Made by a program: the position numbers and the translations under genes
Shown: positions 24,982 to 34,611 of the stretch, piece after piece
Layout: each line of letters begins with the position of its first letter
Numbering within the stretch: the stretch's first letter is position 1
From: Rhizobiales bacterium CCH10-E5
Lineage (GTDB): Bacteria > Pseudomonadota > Alphaproteobacteria > Rhizobiales > Beijerinckiaceae
NCBI GenBank assembly: GCA_001556125.1
Contig: LSIG01000046.1
Coordinates: 124,001-188,000, forward strand
Direction: 5' to 3'
Length of the DNA stretch: 64,000 bases
Notes under the pieces: generated by a model
The model's database searches: none
The model's input: the letters and a program-made list of their open reading frames with translations, nothing else
What the model was told of the DNA's origin: nothing

Positions 24982-25134
24982 GGGCGGGCCGCTCCTGGCG
25001 CGTGGACGCTGCGCATAAACGTGCTGGACGGGATTTTGGCAAGCGCGCCCGGCGGGCGGGGCGGCGGCGCTGAAGACATCCTCGGCTCCGGCATTGATGC
25101 TATCGTGCCGGCGATTCGTGGAAGGAACAGTACC

Positions 25135-25506
25135 GTGTCTCGATCCCTCCGACTCCCCGCGGCCCTGGCCCTCTTCGCCGGGTTGGCCTTGGCCGGCGCC
25201 GCGCAGGCCGCCCCCTTCGATTTCGCGCCCGCGCCCCAGACCGACCTGAACCGCGTCTACCGCGTCGACAAGGCGACCGGCGAGGTCGCCGCCTGCCAGT
25301 TCCAGCTCAAGGAGGGCGGCGTCGGCGTCACCGTCTGCTTCCCGCCGGGCGAGGGCGCCGGGGCGCAGGCCCCGAGCGACTACACGCTGTTGCCATCGCG
25401 GCATGAGCGCGAGGGCGGCATCTTCCGGGTCAACATCCGCACGGGCGAGATGAGCATCTGCTACGTCTTCGACGACAAGACCGTCTGCACGCCCCAGGCG
25501 AAATAG
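25135..25506 (+). CDS. Exported small protein of unknown function
   Basis: A 123-residue protein with a signal peptide (about 1-25, AQA-A). The mature part contains two similar beta-type units: NRVYRVDKATGEVAACQF and FRVNIRTGEMSICYVF, each followed by a cysteine-containing strand (VTVCF, KTVCT). Four cysteines may form disulfides in the periplasm. GTG 25135 has AAGGA eight bases upstream. I do not recognise the family; the internal repeat suggests a duplicated small beta domain. Confidence 0.7.
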   Translation: MSRSLRLPAALALFAGLALAGAAQAAPFDFAPAPQTDLNRVYRVDKATGEVAACQFQLKEGGVGVTVCFPPGEGAGAQAPSDYTLLPSRHEREGGIFRVNIRTGEMSICYVFDDKTVCTPQAK

Positions 25507-25648
25507 GGCGTCCGCAACATTCGGCCACCGCGGGCCGGCAAAACCGCAGGACCTATGGCGGGCATGCGTCCGCTTGCAGTCGTCAGCCGCGCGGGCTGCA
25601 TGCTAGATCACGTGGACGCCCTTTCCTTTCGCGTCACGGAAGCCCGCC

Positions 25649-27100
25649 ATGCTGAAGCTGAACGATCCCTCCCTCCTCAAGTCGCAGTGCCATGTCGACG
25701 GCGCCTGGATCGGCGAGGGCGTCGATGCGGTCGACAATCCGGCCACGGGCGAGCTGCTGGCGAAGGTGCCGCGCTTCGGGGCGGACGAGACCACGGCCGC
25801 TGTCGAGGCCGCCTCGCGTGCCTTCAAGCCTTGGGCGAAGAAGTCAGCCAAGGAGCGCTCGCAGATCCTGCGCAAATGGTTCGACCTGATCATGGCGAAC
25901 CAGGAAGACCTGGCGCAGATCATGACCGCCGAGCAGGGCAAGCCGCTGACGGAATCGCGCGGCGAGGTCGCCTATGCCGCCTCCTTCGTCGAGTTCTACG
26001 CGGAAGAGGCCAAGCGCATCTATGGCGAGACGATTCCCTCGCCCTTCCCGAATTCGCGCATCATCATCCAGAAGCAGCCCGTCGGCGTCTGCGCCGCGAT
26101 CACGCCCTGGAACTTCCCGGCCGCGATGATCACGCGCAAATGCTCGCCGGGGCTGGCCGCCGGCTGCACCTTCGTGGTCAAGCCCGCCCCCGACACCCCG
26201 CTGACGGCCTTCGCGCTGATCGAACTGGCCATCCGTGCCGGCTTCCCCAAGGGCGTGCTCAACATCGTCACGGGCGATGCGGTGGCGATCGGCAAGGTCA
26301 TGACGACGCATCCCGCCGTGCGCTTCATCGGCTTCACCGGCTCGACGCCGGTCGGCAAGCTGCTGATGCAGCAGGCGGCATCCACCGTGAAGAAGGTCGG
26401 GCTGGAGCTGGGCGGCAACGCGCCCTTCATCGTCTTCGACGATGCCGATGTCGATGCCGCCGTGCAGGGGGCGATCGCGGCGAAGTTCCGCAACATGGGC
26501 CAGACCTGCGTCTGCACCAATCGGCTCTTCGTGCAGGACGGCATCCATGACGAGTTCGTCGCCAAGTTCGCCGGCGAGGTCGCCAAGATGAAGGTCGGCA
26601 ACGGCACCGAGGTTGGGGTCGTCCAGGGGCCGCTCATCAACGAGCGCGCCATCGAGAAGGTCGAGCGCCATGTCGCGGATGCCGTCGCCAACGGCGCCAA
26701 GGTCGTAGTCGGCGGCAAGCGCCACGCGCTCGGCCGCACCTTCTACGAGCCGACCGTGATCGCCGGTGCCACCACCACCATGCTGATGACGCGCGAGGAG
26801 ACCTTCGGCCCCGTCGCCCCCGTCTACCGCTTCAGCACGGAGGAGGAGGTCATCGCGCTCGCCAACGACACGCCCTTCGGGCTGGCCGCCTATTTCTACT
26901 CGAAGGATCTCGGCCGTGCCTTCCGTGTTGCCGAGGAGCTCGAATACGGCATGGTCGGCATCAATTCCGCCATGCTCGGTACGGAGGTCGCCCCCTTCGG
27001 CGGCGTCAAGGAATCCGGTCTCGGTCGCGAGGGCTCGCTCCACGGCATCGAGGAGTTCGTCGAGATCAAATACATGCTGATGGGTGGCCTCGGGGCTTGA
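25649..27100 (+). CDS. gabD: NAD(P)-dependent succinate-semialdehyde dehydrogenase
   Basis: A 483-residue aldehyde dehydrogenase of the GabD class, oxidising succinate semialdehyde to succinate (GABA catabolism). Seen: ITPWNFPAAMITRK, the GFTGSTPVGK cofactor loop, general base Glu in ELGGNAP, and catalytic Cys in the GQTCVCTNR motif (the second Cys is typical of the redox-regulated GabD type). The C-terminal PFGGVKESGLGREGS is conserved. ATG 25649 with GGAAG seven bases upstream. No gabT is adjacent. Confidence 0.95.
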   Translation: MLKLNDPSLLKSQCHVDGAWIGEGVDAVDNPATGELLAKVPRFGADETTAAVEAASRAFKPWAKKSAKERSQILRKWFDLIMANQEDLAQIMTAEQGKPLTESRGEVAYAASFVEFYAEEAKRIYGETIPSPFPNSRIIIQKQPVGVCAAITPWNFPAAMITRKCSPGLAAGCTFVVKPAPDTPLTAFALIELAIRAGFPKGVLNIVTGDAVAIGKVMTTHPAVRFIGFTGSTPVGKLLMQQAASTVKKVGLELGGNAPFIVFDDADVDAAVQGAIAAKFRNMGQTCVCTNRLFVQDGIHDEFVAKFAGEVAKMKVGNGTEVGVVQGPLINERAIEKVERHVADAVANGAKVVVGGKRHALGRTFYEPTVIAGATTTMLMTREETFGPVAPVYRFSTEEEVIALANDTPFGLAAYFYSKDLGRAFRVAEELEYGMVGINSAMLGTEVAPFGGVKESGLGREGSLHGIEEFVEIKYMLMGGLGA

Positions 27101-27116
27101 ACCCGGCCGCATCCGC

Positions 27117-27202
27117 CGTCATTGCGGGGACGTCGCGACGCGGCGATCCGGGAGCGGCCAACGCGCCTCCCGTCGGATCGCTGCGCTGCGCCGGCCATGA
27201 CG
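27117..27202. repeat. Degenerate REP-like palindrome
   Basis: Begins CGTCATTGCGGG and ends GCCATGACG, with GCGATCC and GGATCGC facing each other in the middle. It is an imperfect copy of the palindrome type seen at 8072. It lies between gabD and rpiA on the same strand. Confidence 0.6.
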
Positions 27203-27221
27203 TCGCGTTGAGGACAACCCC

Positions 27222-27923
27222 ATGAGCTCCGACGATCTTAAGAAGCAGGCTGCCGCCCGCGCGCTCGAACTGGTGAGGCCGGGCATGCGGCTCGGCCTCG
27301 GCACCGGCTCGACCGCCAAGCACTTCGTCGATCTGCTCGGCGCGCGCGTCGCAGAGGGGCTCGACGTCCTCTGCGTCTCGACCTCGGAGGCGACCGAGGC
27401 GCAGGCGCGCGCGCTGGCGATCCCGATGTCGACGCTCGACGAGACGCCGGAGCTCGACCTCACCATCGACGGCGCCGACGAGGTCGATCGCGAACTGCGC
27501 CTGATCAAGGGCGGCGGCGCGGCGCTTCTGCGCGAGAAGATCGTCGCCGCCGCCTCGGCCCGCATGGTGGTGATCGCCGACGACACCAAGCTGGTCGAGC
27601 GTCTCGGCCGCTTCCCCCTGCCGATCGAGATCGTGCCCTTCGGCATGGAAGCGACGCGCCGCGCCGTGCTCGCTGCCATGGCAGGCGCCGGGGCGGCGGG
27701 GGACCTCGTCCTGCGCCGCAAGGCCGATGGCAGCGTGCTCGTCACCGATGGCGGCCACTGGATCCTCGACGCCCACCCGGGCGTGATCCCACAGCCGGAG
27801 GCGCTGGCGACGGCCCTCGCCGCCATTCCCGGCGTCGTCGAGCACGGGCTGTTCCTCGGCCTCGCCGATGGCGCCATCCTGGCCGGAGCGGCGGGGTTGA
27901 CCGTCCTCGGCCGCCTCGACTGA
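27222..27923 (+). CDS. rpiA: Ribose-5-phosphate isomerase A
   Basis: A 233-residue pentose-phosphate enzyme interconverting ribose 5-phosphate and ribulose 5-phosphate. Family motifs: [13 protein letters not shown] (substrate phosphate loop), [24 protein letters not shown] (catalytic Asp/Glu/Lys region) and the C-terminal [13 protein letters not shown] 27222 has GAGGA upstream. It follows gabD after a palindromic repeat. Confidence 0.96.
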   Translation: MSSDDLKKQAAARALELVRPGMRLGLGTGSTAKHFVDLLGARVAEGLDVLCVSTSEATEAQARALAIPMSTLDETPELDLTIDGADEVDRELRLIKGGGAALLREKIVAAASARMVVIADDTKLVERLGRFPLPIEIVPFGMEATRRAVLAAMAGAGAAGDLVLRRKADGSVLVTDGGHWILDAHPGVIPQPEALATALAAIPGVVEHGLFLGLADGAILAGAAGLTVLGRLD

Positions 27924-28157
27924 GCGGGATCGGGCACCGACGCGGCCGGAGCGCGACATCGCTTCGCCTTAAAATGCCTTTTCACCCGGTGGCCTCATGC
28001 TCTAAGGAAACCCCCGATGCGGGCTCCGGCACCGGGGCCTCCTGAGTCGGTGGAAACCGGGCAGGGCTGATTCAACGAATGGCCGGGTCGCCCGCTGGGC
28101 GCCGACCGCCACTCCAGCAACGATGGCGCGATCCGGCGCAGGACGAAGGGGCTCAGA

Positions 28158-28676
28158 ATGATCCGTCACCATTTCGCCGGTTTGGCCGTCAGCCTCGCGC
28201 TTCTGCTGGCCGGTCCTGTCCAGGCGCAGACGGCCGCCGCGCCGGCTCAGGCCGATATTCCCCAGAGCTGGCTCGAGGCGGGCCGCGATGTCGTCGTCCT
28301 GTCGGGGCTGGGCGATTCCTTCGACGGCATCTATCGCGAGTTCCGCGAGCGCGTGAGTCAGACCGTCGGCACGACTCGCCCTGAGGTCCGCAAGGACATG
28401 GAGCAGGTCATCGAGTCGCTGCGGCCCGAGGCCGAGAAGAAGAAGCAGGAGATCGTCGCCTCGGCCGCCTATATCTTCGCCAAGCGGATGAGCGAGGCGG
28501 ATCTCAAGGAGGTCGCCGCCTTTTTCCGTTCCCCGGTCGGGCAGCGGTACAACGCGATGCGCCCGGGCGCGATCGACGAGATTTTTGCCCTGCTGCAGCC
28601 CTGGAGCGTGCAGACCAGCAACTTCCTGTTCGACCGTTTCAGCGAAGAGATGCGCAAGCGCGGCCACAAGCTCTGA
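28158..28676 (+). CDS. DUF2059 family exported protein
   Basis: A 172-residue protein with a signal peptide (about 1-23, VQAQ) followed by a helical DUF2059 domain (about 75-150) with FAKRMSEADLKEVAAFFRSPVGQRY. The family is periplasmic and of unknown function. A 235-base gap separates it from rpiA, enough for its own promoter. A hairpin follows. Confidence 0.9.
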   Translation: MIRHHFAGLAVSLALLLAGPVQAQTAAAPAQADIPQSWLEAGRDVVVLSGLGDSFDGIYREFRERVSQTVGTTRPEVRKDMEQVIESLRPEAEKKKQEIVASAAYIFAKRMSEADLKEVAAFFRSPVGQRYNAMRPGAIDEIFALLQPWSVQTSNFLFDRFSEEMRKRGHKL

Positions 28677-28710
28677 GACCGCCGGCACGGCCGTCTTTCC
28701 CGTGACGATA

Positions 28711-28744
28711 ACAACGCCGCCGGCCCCGGGTCCGGCGGCGTTGT
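28711..28744. terminator. Bidirectional hairpin between convergent genes
   Basis: A perfect 13-bp stem (28711-28723 with 28732-28744) around an 8-base loop, between the convergent DUF2059 and amino-acid permease genes. There is no T tract on either side, so termination strength is uncertain. Confidence 0.65.
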
Positions 28745-28756
28745 CATGGCCGGCGG

Positions 28757-30181
28757 CTAGTTCTTCGGGCCGATGCGGATAGGGGCTTCGCTGTCGGGCG
28801 GCGCCGCGGAATGCGCGCCGCTCGCCCGGTTGAGCGCCACGGTCACGATCCAGAGCAGAACGCCGATGCCGATCAGCGCGCCGGCGATCTGGTACTGGAC
28901 CATGTCGCGGCCGGTCCAGGGCCCGGCGAAGAAGGCGCAGGAGAGGGCGCCGAGCACCGGCAGCAGTGTCGGCGTGCGGAAATGGGCATGCGCCACCGCG
29001 TCCTTGCGCAGCACCAGGACCGCGACATTCACCACGGCGAAGACGCAGAGCAGCAGCAGGGCCGTCGTCCCGCCGAGCGCCGGCACCTCGCCGACGACGG
29101 TGATGAGCCCGAAGGCGAGGAGTGTGGTGAAGCCGATGGCGACGAAGGGCGTGCGCCGCTGCGGATGCACCTTGCCGAGAAGGGCAGGCAGCACCCGCTC
29201 GCGGCTCATGCCGTAGACCAGCCGGCTCGCCATGAGCATGTTGATCAGCGCGCTGTTGGCGACAGCGAACATGGTGATGAAGCCGAAGATCCAGACCGGG
29301 AAGTTCGGCGCCCCCGCCTGAACGACCTTAAGCAGCGGCGTCTCGCCCTCGCCGAGCTGCTCCGGCGGCACCAGCGTGATCGCGGCGATCGAGACCAGCA
29401 CATAGATCACCCCGGTGATCACCAGCCCCGCCAGCAGCACCTTCGGGAAGATGCGGCTCGGATCCTTGCATTCCTCGGCCATGTTGACCGAGTCCTCGAA
29501 CCCGACCATCGCGAAGAAGGCGAGGGTTGTCGCGGCGATAACCGGCCAGAACAGGCCGCCATCGGGCGCCGCCTTGAAGGCGAGCACCCGGGAGACGTCC
29601 CCCTGGCCGGCCGTGATCGCCATCAGCCCGATCACGATGACGATCAGCAGGCCCGTCAGCTCGACGCTGGTGAGCACGACATTGGCCTTCACGCTTTCGC
29701 CGACGCCGCGCAGGTTGACCACGGCGACCAGCGCCATGAAGCCGAGCCCGACGAGCGTGATCCAGATCGTCCCGTTCAGGCCGAGATCGAGCGCGCCCGA
29801 GAGATTGGCGGCAAAGGCGCGCGAGGCCGTCGAGGCCGAGGTGATCCCCGAGCACATCACCGCGAAGGCCACGATGAAGGTGATGAAGTGGATGCCGAAG
29901 GCCTTGTGAGTGTAGAGCGCCGCTCCGGCTGCGCGCGGGTACTTGGTCACCAGTTCGAGATAGCTGAACGCCGTTACCAGCGCGACGACGAAGGCGAGCA
30001 GGAAGGGTAGCCAGACCACGCCGCCGACCTGCTTGGCGACCTGTTCGGTCAAGGCGTAAATTCCGGTCCCGAGAATGTCGCCGACGATGAACAGCAGCAG
30101 GAGCCAGGGCCCCATCACCCGCTTGAGGCCCGGCTGGTCCTGGTGCGGAGCGGCGGTGTCGGTCAGGCTGGCGTCGGTCAT
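28757..30181 (-). CDS. APC superfamily amino-acid permease
   Basis: A 474-residue transporter with 12 or so helices. It has the APC signature GDILGTGIYALTEQV in helix 1 (unwound Gly-rich segment) and the helix-6 region FFAMVGFEDSVNMAEECKDP. The substrate is probably an amino acid or amine; the cationic-amino-acid group is closest by general look. ATG 30181 gives the standard N-terminus; in-frame starts further upstream are not conserved. Monocistronic, divergent from the SDR gene. Confidence 0.9.
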   Translation of the reverse strand: MTDASLTDTAAPHQDQPGLKRVMGPWLLLLFIVGDILGTGIYALTEQVAKQVGGVVWLPFLLAFVVALVTAFSYLELVTKYPRAAGAALYTHKAFGIHFITFIVAFAVMCSGITSASTASRAFAANLSGALDLGLNGTIWITLVGLGFMALVAVVNLRGVGESVKANVVLTSVELTGLLIVIVIGLMAITAGQGDVSRVLAFKAAPDGGLFWPVIAATTLAFFAMVGFEDSVNMAEECKDPSRIFPKVLLAGLVITGVIYVLVSIAAITLVPPEQLGEGETPLLKVVQAGAPNFPVWIFGFITMFAVANSALINMLMASRLVYGMSRERVLPALLGKVHPQRRTPFVAIGFTTLLAFGLITVVGEVPALGGTTALLLLCVFAVVNVAVLVLRKDAVAHAHFRTPTLLPVLGALSCAFFAGPWTGRDMVQYQIAGALIGIGVLLWIVTVALNRASGAHSAAPPDSEAPIRIGPKN

Positions 30182-30320
30182 GGAATCCTCGTGCGGGCGT
30201 GCCGCTTCATGAACACAGTCATGCCGCATTTGTTCAGGGCGCGACCGACCCTGACCTGGGGTCGCAACGGTGCCGGTCTTGGCCGGCCGCCCCATCTCAC
30301 CTGCCCAACCGGAGCTCCGC

Positions 30321-31367
30321 ATGCCGACCCATTCTGGAACCGTCCTCGTCACCGGCGGATCCGGCTTTCTGGCGGGCCACTGTATTCTGGCGCTGCTGCA
30401 GGCGGGCTACAGCGTCCGGACGACGATGCGCTCGCCGGGCCGGGAGGCCGGCCTGCGTGCTGCGCTCGCAGCGGCAGGCTGCGTGGCCGGAGAGCGCCTC
30501 GCGGTGCGGCAGGCCGATCTGATGGCCGACGTCGGCTGGAGCGAGGCCGCCCGCGGCTGCGCGGGCGTGCTTCACGTCGCTTCGCCGCTGTCAGCAGCGG
30601 CGCCAAAGCATGAGGACGAGCTGATCCGCCCCGCGCGCGAGGGCACGCTGCGGGTGCTGCGCGCGGCCCGCGAGGCCGGGGTCGGCCGCGTCGTCCTGAC
30701 CTCCTCCTTCGCGGCGATCGGCTATGGCCGCACGCTGCAGCGGCCCTTCACCGAAAGCGACTGGACGGACACGGGCGACGCTGCGCTCGCCGCCTATCCC
30801 AAATCCAAGACGCTGGCCGAGCGCGCCGCCTGGGACTTCGTCGACCGCGAGGGCGGGGGGCTCGAACTGGCGGTGGTCAATCCGGTCGGCATCTTTGGCC
30901 CGCTGCTCGGTCCCGATCTTTCCGCCTCGATCCTGCTGGTCAAGAGCATGCTGGAGGGGCGGCTCCCGGCCGTGCCGCGGCTGATGTTCGGCGTCGTCGA
31001 TGTCCGCGACGTGGCCGACCTCCACCTTCGTGCGCTGGCGCATCCGGCCGCCGCAAACGAGCGCTTCATCGCCACGGCGGGCGATTTCCTGACCATGCAG
31101 GAGATCGCACTCATTCTGCGCGACAGGCTGGGGCCTGCGGCGAGCCGGGTCTCGACGCGTGTGCTCCCGGACTGGCTGGTGCGCCTCGTCGCCCTGTTCA
31201 GCGCCGCCGCGCGCCAGGCGGCGACGCCCGAACTCGGCCGTCCCAAGACCGCCTCCAGCGCCAAGGCACAGGCCATGCTGGGTTGGGAGCCGCGCCCGGC
31301 TGCGGATGCGCTGGCGGCGACGGGCGAGAGCCTGATCAGGCTGGGGCTGGTCGGCGCGGGCCGCTGA
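30321..31367 (+). CDS. NAD(P)-dependent extended SDR (dihydroflavonol-reductase-like)
   Basis: A 348-residue oxidoreductase with the Rossmann motif VLVTGGSGFLAGHC at the N-terminus, Ser in VVLTSSFAAIGYG, and the catalytic YPKSK (Tyr-x-x-x-Lys). These place it among the aldehyde or dihydroflavonol 4-reductase-like SDRs. The substrate is unknown; bacterial members often reduce aldehydes or ketones. ATG 30321 has GGAG six bases upstream. Its stop is only 7 bases from the tctA stop on the other strand. Confidence 0.9.
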   Translation: MPTHSGTVLVTGGSGFLAGHCILALLQAGYSVRTTMRSPGREAGLRAALAAAGCVAGERLAVRQADLMADVGWSEAARGCAGVLHVASPLSAAAPKHEDELIRPAREGTLRVLRAAREAGVGRVVLTSSFAAIGYGRTLQRPFTESDWTDTGDAALAAYPKSKTLAERAAWDFVDREGGGLELAVVNPVGIFGPLLGPDLSASILLVKSMLEGRLPAVPRLMFGVVDVRDVADLHLRALAHPAAANERFIATAGDFLTMQEIALILRDRLGPAASRVSTRVLPDWLVRLVALFSAAARQAATPELGRPKTASSAKAQAMLGWEPRPAADALAATGESLIRLGLVGAGR

Positions 31368-31374
31368 TCGACCG

Positions 31375-32874
31375 TCAGTCCTCGCTCGCCTTGAAGCGGT
31401 TGAGCCCCTTCATCACGAACGGGGCCACCAGCGCGACGAAGGCCACGCCGAGCAGCGTCGCCGAGATCGGGTTCTCGAGCAGGATCATCGGGTCGCCGAG
31501 GCTGATCTGCAGCGCCCGGCGCAACTGCGCCTCCGCCATCGGCCCGAGGATCAGGCCGACGACCATGGGCGCGACGGGGTAGTCGTAGCGCCGCATCAGA
31601 TAGCCGAGATAGCCGAACAGGAAGAGCATTCCGAGCTCCACCGGCGAGGCGTTGACCGCGAGCGTGCCCATCGTCGCGAAGACGAGGATGCCGGCATAGA
31701 GCCAGGGCTGCGGTACGGCGAGCAGCTTCACCCAGAGCCCGATCAGCGGCAGATTCAGGATCACCAGCATGACGTTGGCGATGAAGAGCGACGCGATCAG
31801 GCCCCAGACGAGGTCGGGCTTTTCCGCGAAGAGCAGGGGGCCGGGGTTCAGCCCATATTGCTGGAAGCCGGCCAGCATGATCGCCGCCGTCGCCGAGGTC
31901 GGCAGGCCGAGCGTCAGCAGCGGCACCAGCGTGCCGGCGGCAGAAGCGTTGTTGGCCGCTTCCGGACCCGCGACACCCTCGATCGCGCCCTTGCCGAACT
32001 CGTCGGGATATTTGCAGAGCTTCTTTTCGGTCGAATAGCTCAGGAAGGTCGGAACCTCCGCGCCGCCCGCCGGCAGCGCGCCGATCGGGAAGCCATAGGC
32101 CGTCCCGCGCAGCCAGGGCGCCCAGGAGCGCTTCCAGTCCTGCTTGCTCATCCAGAGCGAGCCCTTGATCGGGATGATCTCCTCGGGGTCGCGGAAGCGC
32201 TTCGAGGCGACATAGAGCGCCTCGCCCACCGCGAAGAGCCCGACCGCCAGCGTCGTCACCTCGATGCCGTTGAGCAGTTCCGGCACGCCGAAGGTGAGCC
32301 GCGCCTGGCCGGTCAGCTTGTCGATGCCGACGAGGCCGAGCGTGATGCCGAGGAACAGGCTCGTCAGCCCGCGCAGCGGCGAGTCGCCGAATGTCGCCGA
32401 GACGGTGACGAAGGCGACGATCATCAGCGCGAAATAATCCCAGGGGCCGAACTTGATCGCGACCTCGACCAGCCAGGGCGCGAGGAAGGTCAGCCCGATC
32501 GTGGCGATCAGCCCCGCCACGAAGGAGCCGATCGCGGCAGTGGCGAGCGCCGGGCCGCCGCGGCCGGCCTTGGCCATCTTCGAGCCTTCGAGCGCGGTCG
32601 CGAGCGAGGCGCTCTCGCCGGGCGCGTTCAGCAGGATGGCGGTCGTCGAGCCGCCATACATGCCGCCGTAGTAGATGCCGGCGAACATGATCAGCGATCC
32701 TGCCGGATCGAGCTTGAAGGTCACCGGCAGCAGCAGCGCCACCGTCAGCGCCGGGCCGATGCCCGGCAGCACGCCGACGGCCGTGCCGAGAAAAACGCCG
32801 ATCAGGCAGAACAGCAGCTTCGAGGGCTCCAGCGCGACGCCGAAGCCGTTGATGAGCGAGACGAAGGTATCCAT
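31375..32874 (-). CDS. tctA: Tripartite tricarboxylate transporter, large membrane subunit TctA
   Basis: A 499-residue membrane protein with about 12 helices. The TctA signature [20 protein letters not shown] is near the N-terminus and the motif [20 protein letters not shown] follows. It forms the channel with TctB and works with the binding protein encoded upstream. Twelve bases separate it from tctB. Substrates in this family are di- or tricarboxylates and other organic acids; citrate is only one case. Confidence 0.94.
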   Translation of the reverse strand: MDTFVSLINGFGVALEPSKLLFCLIGVFLGTAVGVLPGIGPALTVALLLPVTFKLDPAGSLIMFAGIYYGGMYGGSTTAILLNAPGESASLATALEGSKMAKAGRGGPALATAAIGSFVAGLIATIGLTFLAPWLVEVAIKFGPWDYFALMIVAFVTVSATFGDSPLRGLTSLFLGITLGLVGIDKLTGQARLTFGVPELLNGIEVTTLAVGLFAVGEALYVASKRFRDPEEIIPIKGSLWMSKQDWKRSWAPWLRGTAYGFPIGALPAGGAEVPTFLSYSTEKKLCKYPDEFGKGAIEGVAGPEAANNASAAGTLVPLLTLGLPTSATAAIMLAGFQQYGLNPGPLLFAEKPDLVWGLIASLFIANVMLVILNLPLIGLWVKLLAVPQPWLYAGILVFATMGTLAVNASPVELGMLFLFGYLGYLMRRYDYPVAPMVVGLILGPMAEAQLRRALQISLGDPMILLENPISATLLGVAFVALVAPFVMKGLNRFKASED

Positions 32875-32886
32875 CTCAGGCGCTCC

Positions 32887-33366
32887 TCACAGGAACAGGC
32901 GTTCGAGCGGCCCGGCCGGAAGCAGCAGGGTCAGGAGCTTGGCGAAGACGAGGAAGATGACGAGGCCGAGCACGAAGCCGATCGCCGCGTCGACCGCCAG
33001 CGCCCGTCGGCCGAAGCCGCGCGCCGTGCAGGCGAAGAGGATGGTGATGGCGATCACGAAGCCGGCGCCGGTCGCGATGCACAGGATCAGGCCGGCGAGC
33101 CCACCGACGATCCACAGCAGGGCCCCGCGATCGGCGGCCTCCGGTTTCGGCAAGCCGCCGCGGAAGGCGAGGACGAGATGCGACAGCCCGAGGATGACGA
33201 GACCCGCACAGGCCACCATCGGCATCGCGGTCGGTCCGAGCCCGTAATTCGAGGTGATCGTCTGCTGGGAGGCGTCGTAATAGACGATTCCGGCGAGGGC
33301 GAGCAGCAGCAGGCCGACGAGGAGGGCGGGCCTGTCGGCGCCGGGTGACGGGGCATCGTTCGTCAT
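32887..33366 (-). CDS. tctB: Tripartite tricarboxylate transporter, small membrane subunit TctB
   Basis: A 159-residue protein with four helices (about 14-30, 48-68, 83-105 and 125-147), typical of TctB. The GLGPTAMP element after helix 1 is the recognisable family site. It lies between tctC and tctA; a strong hairpin separates it from tctC. Confidence 0.9.
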   Translation of the reverse strand: MTNDAPSPGADRPALLVGLLLLALAGIVYYDASQQTITSNYGLGPTAMPMVACAGLVILGLSHLVLAFRGGLPKPEAADRGALLWIVGGLAGLILCIATGAGFVIAITILFACTARGFGRRALAVDAAIGFVLGLVIFLVFAKLLTLLLPAGPLERLFL

Positions 33367-33424
33367 GGCGTATCCATCAGCGACAGTTCGTTTGTTCGGT
33401 GCGCGGTGAAGTCGGCGTGAAGGG

Positions 33425-33452
33425 AAAAAAAGGGGGCCGGTCGCCGGCCCCC
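33425..33452 (-). terminator. Intra-operon Rho-independent terminator after tctC
   Basis: On the minus strand a 9-bp stem GGGGGCCGG/CCGGCCCCC with a 3-base loop (33432-33452), followed by seven T residues (complement of 33425-33431). It starts 26 bases after the tctC stop and precedes tctB by about 60 bases. Confidence 0.85.
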
Positions 33453-33478
33453 TGGTCTTGCTTGGCGGTGCGCCGGGC

Positions 33479-34441
33479 TTACTTCACCAGGCCGACATCC
33501 GTCATCACCTTGCTGACGCGTGTCTGCTCGGCCTTCAGGAAGGCGTCGAAGGCAGCGCCGCCGAGATAGGCGTCGTCCCAGCCGCGGGCCTTCAGGATCT
33601 CAGCCCATTCCTTCGACTTGACCATCTTCTCGATCGCGTCGGACAGGGTCTTGGTCTGGTCGGCCGAGAGGCCGGGAGGAGCGACGACCGAGCGCCAGTT
33701 CATCAACTCGAGATTGACGCCGCCTTCCTTCAGGGTCGGAGCGTCGGGAGCATTGGCGAGGCGCGCCGGAGCCGAAACGCCGATCACCCGCAGCTTGCCG
33801 GCCTTGATCTGGCCCTCGAACTCGCCATAGCCGGAAATGCCGGCCGTCACGCGCCCGCCCAGCATGGCGGCCAAAGCCTCGCCACCACCGGAGAACGGGA
33901 TGTAGTTGATCTTCTTGGGATCGCCGCCGGCGGCCTCGGCGAAGAGCGCAGCCAGGATGTGGTCGGCGCCACCGGCCGAGCCGCCCGCCCAGGTCACCTT
34001 GGCAGGATCGGCCTTGACGCGCTCGGCCAGGTCTTTGGCGCTCTTGATCGGCGACTCCGTCGGCACGACGATGACGAGCGCCTCGGCCGTCAGCCGCGCG
34101 ATCGGCGTCACCTGCGTCAGGTTCACGGGCGACTTGTTCAGCAGGATCGCGCCGACCATGACGAAGCCGTTGACCATCAGCTGGCTGCCGTCGCCCTTGG
34201 CGTTGATCAGCTGCGCCAGGCCGATCGTGCCGCCGGCGCCGGTGACGTTGGTCACCTGCACGCTCTTGGCGATGCCGGACGCGGTCAGCGCCTGCTGCAT
34301 CGAGCGCGCCGTGCCGTCCCAGCCGCCGCCGGGGGCCGCGGGGGCCATGATCTTGAGCTCGAGCTGGGCGAAGGCGGCCGTCGACAGGCCGGCCACCGCG
34401 ACGGCGGTGACGGCGCAGCGCTTGAGAAGGGATGTCAGCAT
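33479..34441 (-). CDS. tctC: Tripartite tricarboxylate transporter binding protein TctC
   Basis: A 320-residue exported binding protein of the Bug/TctC family. Signal peptide about 1-26 (AAFA-Q), then the family pattern [20 protein letters not shown] and [19 protein letters not shown] 34441 has GGAGGA six bases upstream; a longer frame to 34501 lacks a signal. First gene of tctCBA; the downstream terminator should make it more abundant than the membrane parts. Confidence 0.94.
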   Translation of the reverse strand: MLTSLLKRCAVTAVAVAGLSTAAFAQLELKIMAPAAPGGGWDGTARSMQQALTASGIAKSVQVTNVTGAGGTIGLAQLINAKGDGSQLMVNGFVMVGAILLNKSPVNLTQVTPIARLTAEALVIVVPTESPIKSAKDLAERVKADPAKVTWAGGSAGGADHILAALFAEAAGGDPKKINYIPFSGGGEALAAMLGGRVTAGISGYGEFEGQIKAGKLRVIGVSAPARLANAPDAPTLKEGGVNLELMNWRSVVAPPGLSADQTKTLSDAIEKMVKSKEWAEILKARGWDDAYLGGAAFDAFLKAEQTRVSKVMTDVGLVK

Positions 34442-34611
34442 GTAATTCCTCCGCTCGCGGATGGGACCGCGCGATTTTTGGGCGACGCCCGCCAGTGGCA
34501 CTTCGCCGCGTATGCCGTCAATTGCGCCCGATTGATCAATCCGGAGTCAAGACAATTCGCCGGCCCACGCGGCTCTAGTGCTGGGCCCCGCGATGGCTTA
34601 AGCGCTCGCCG

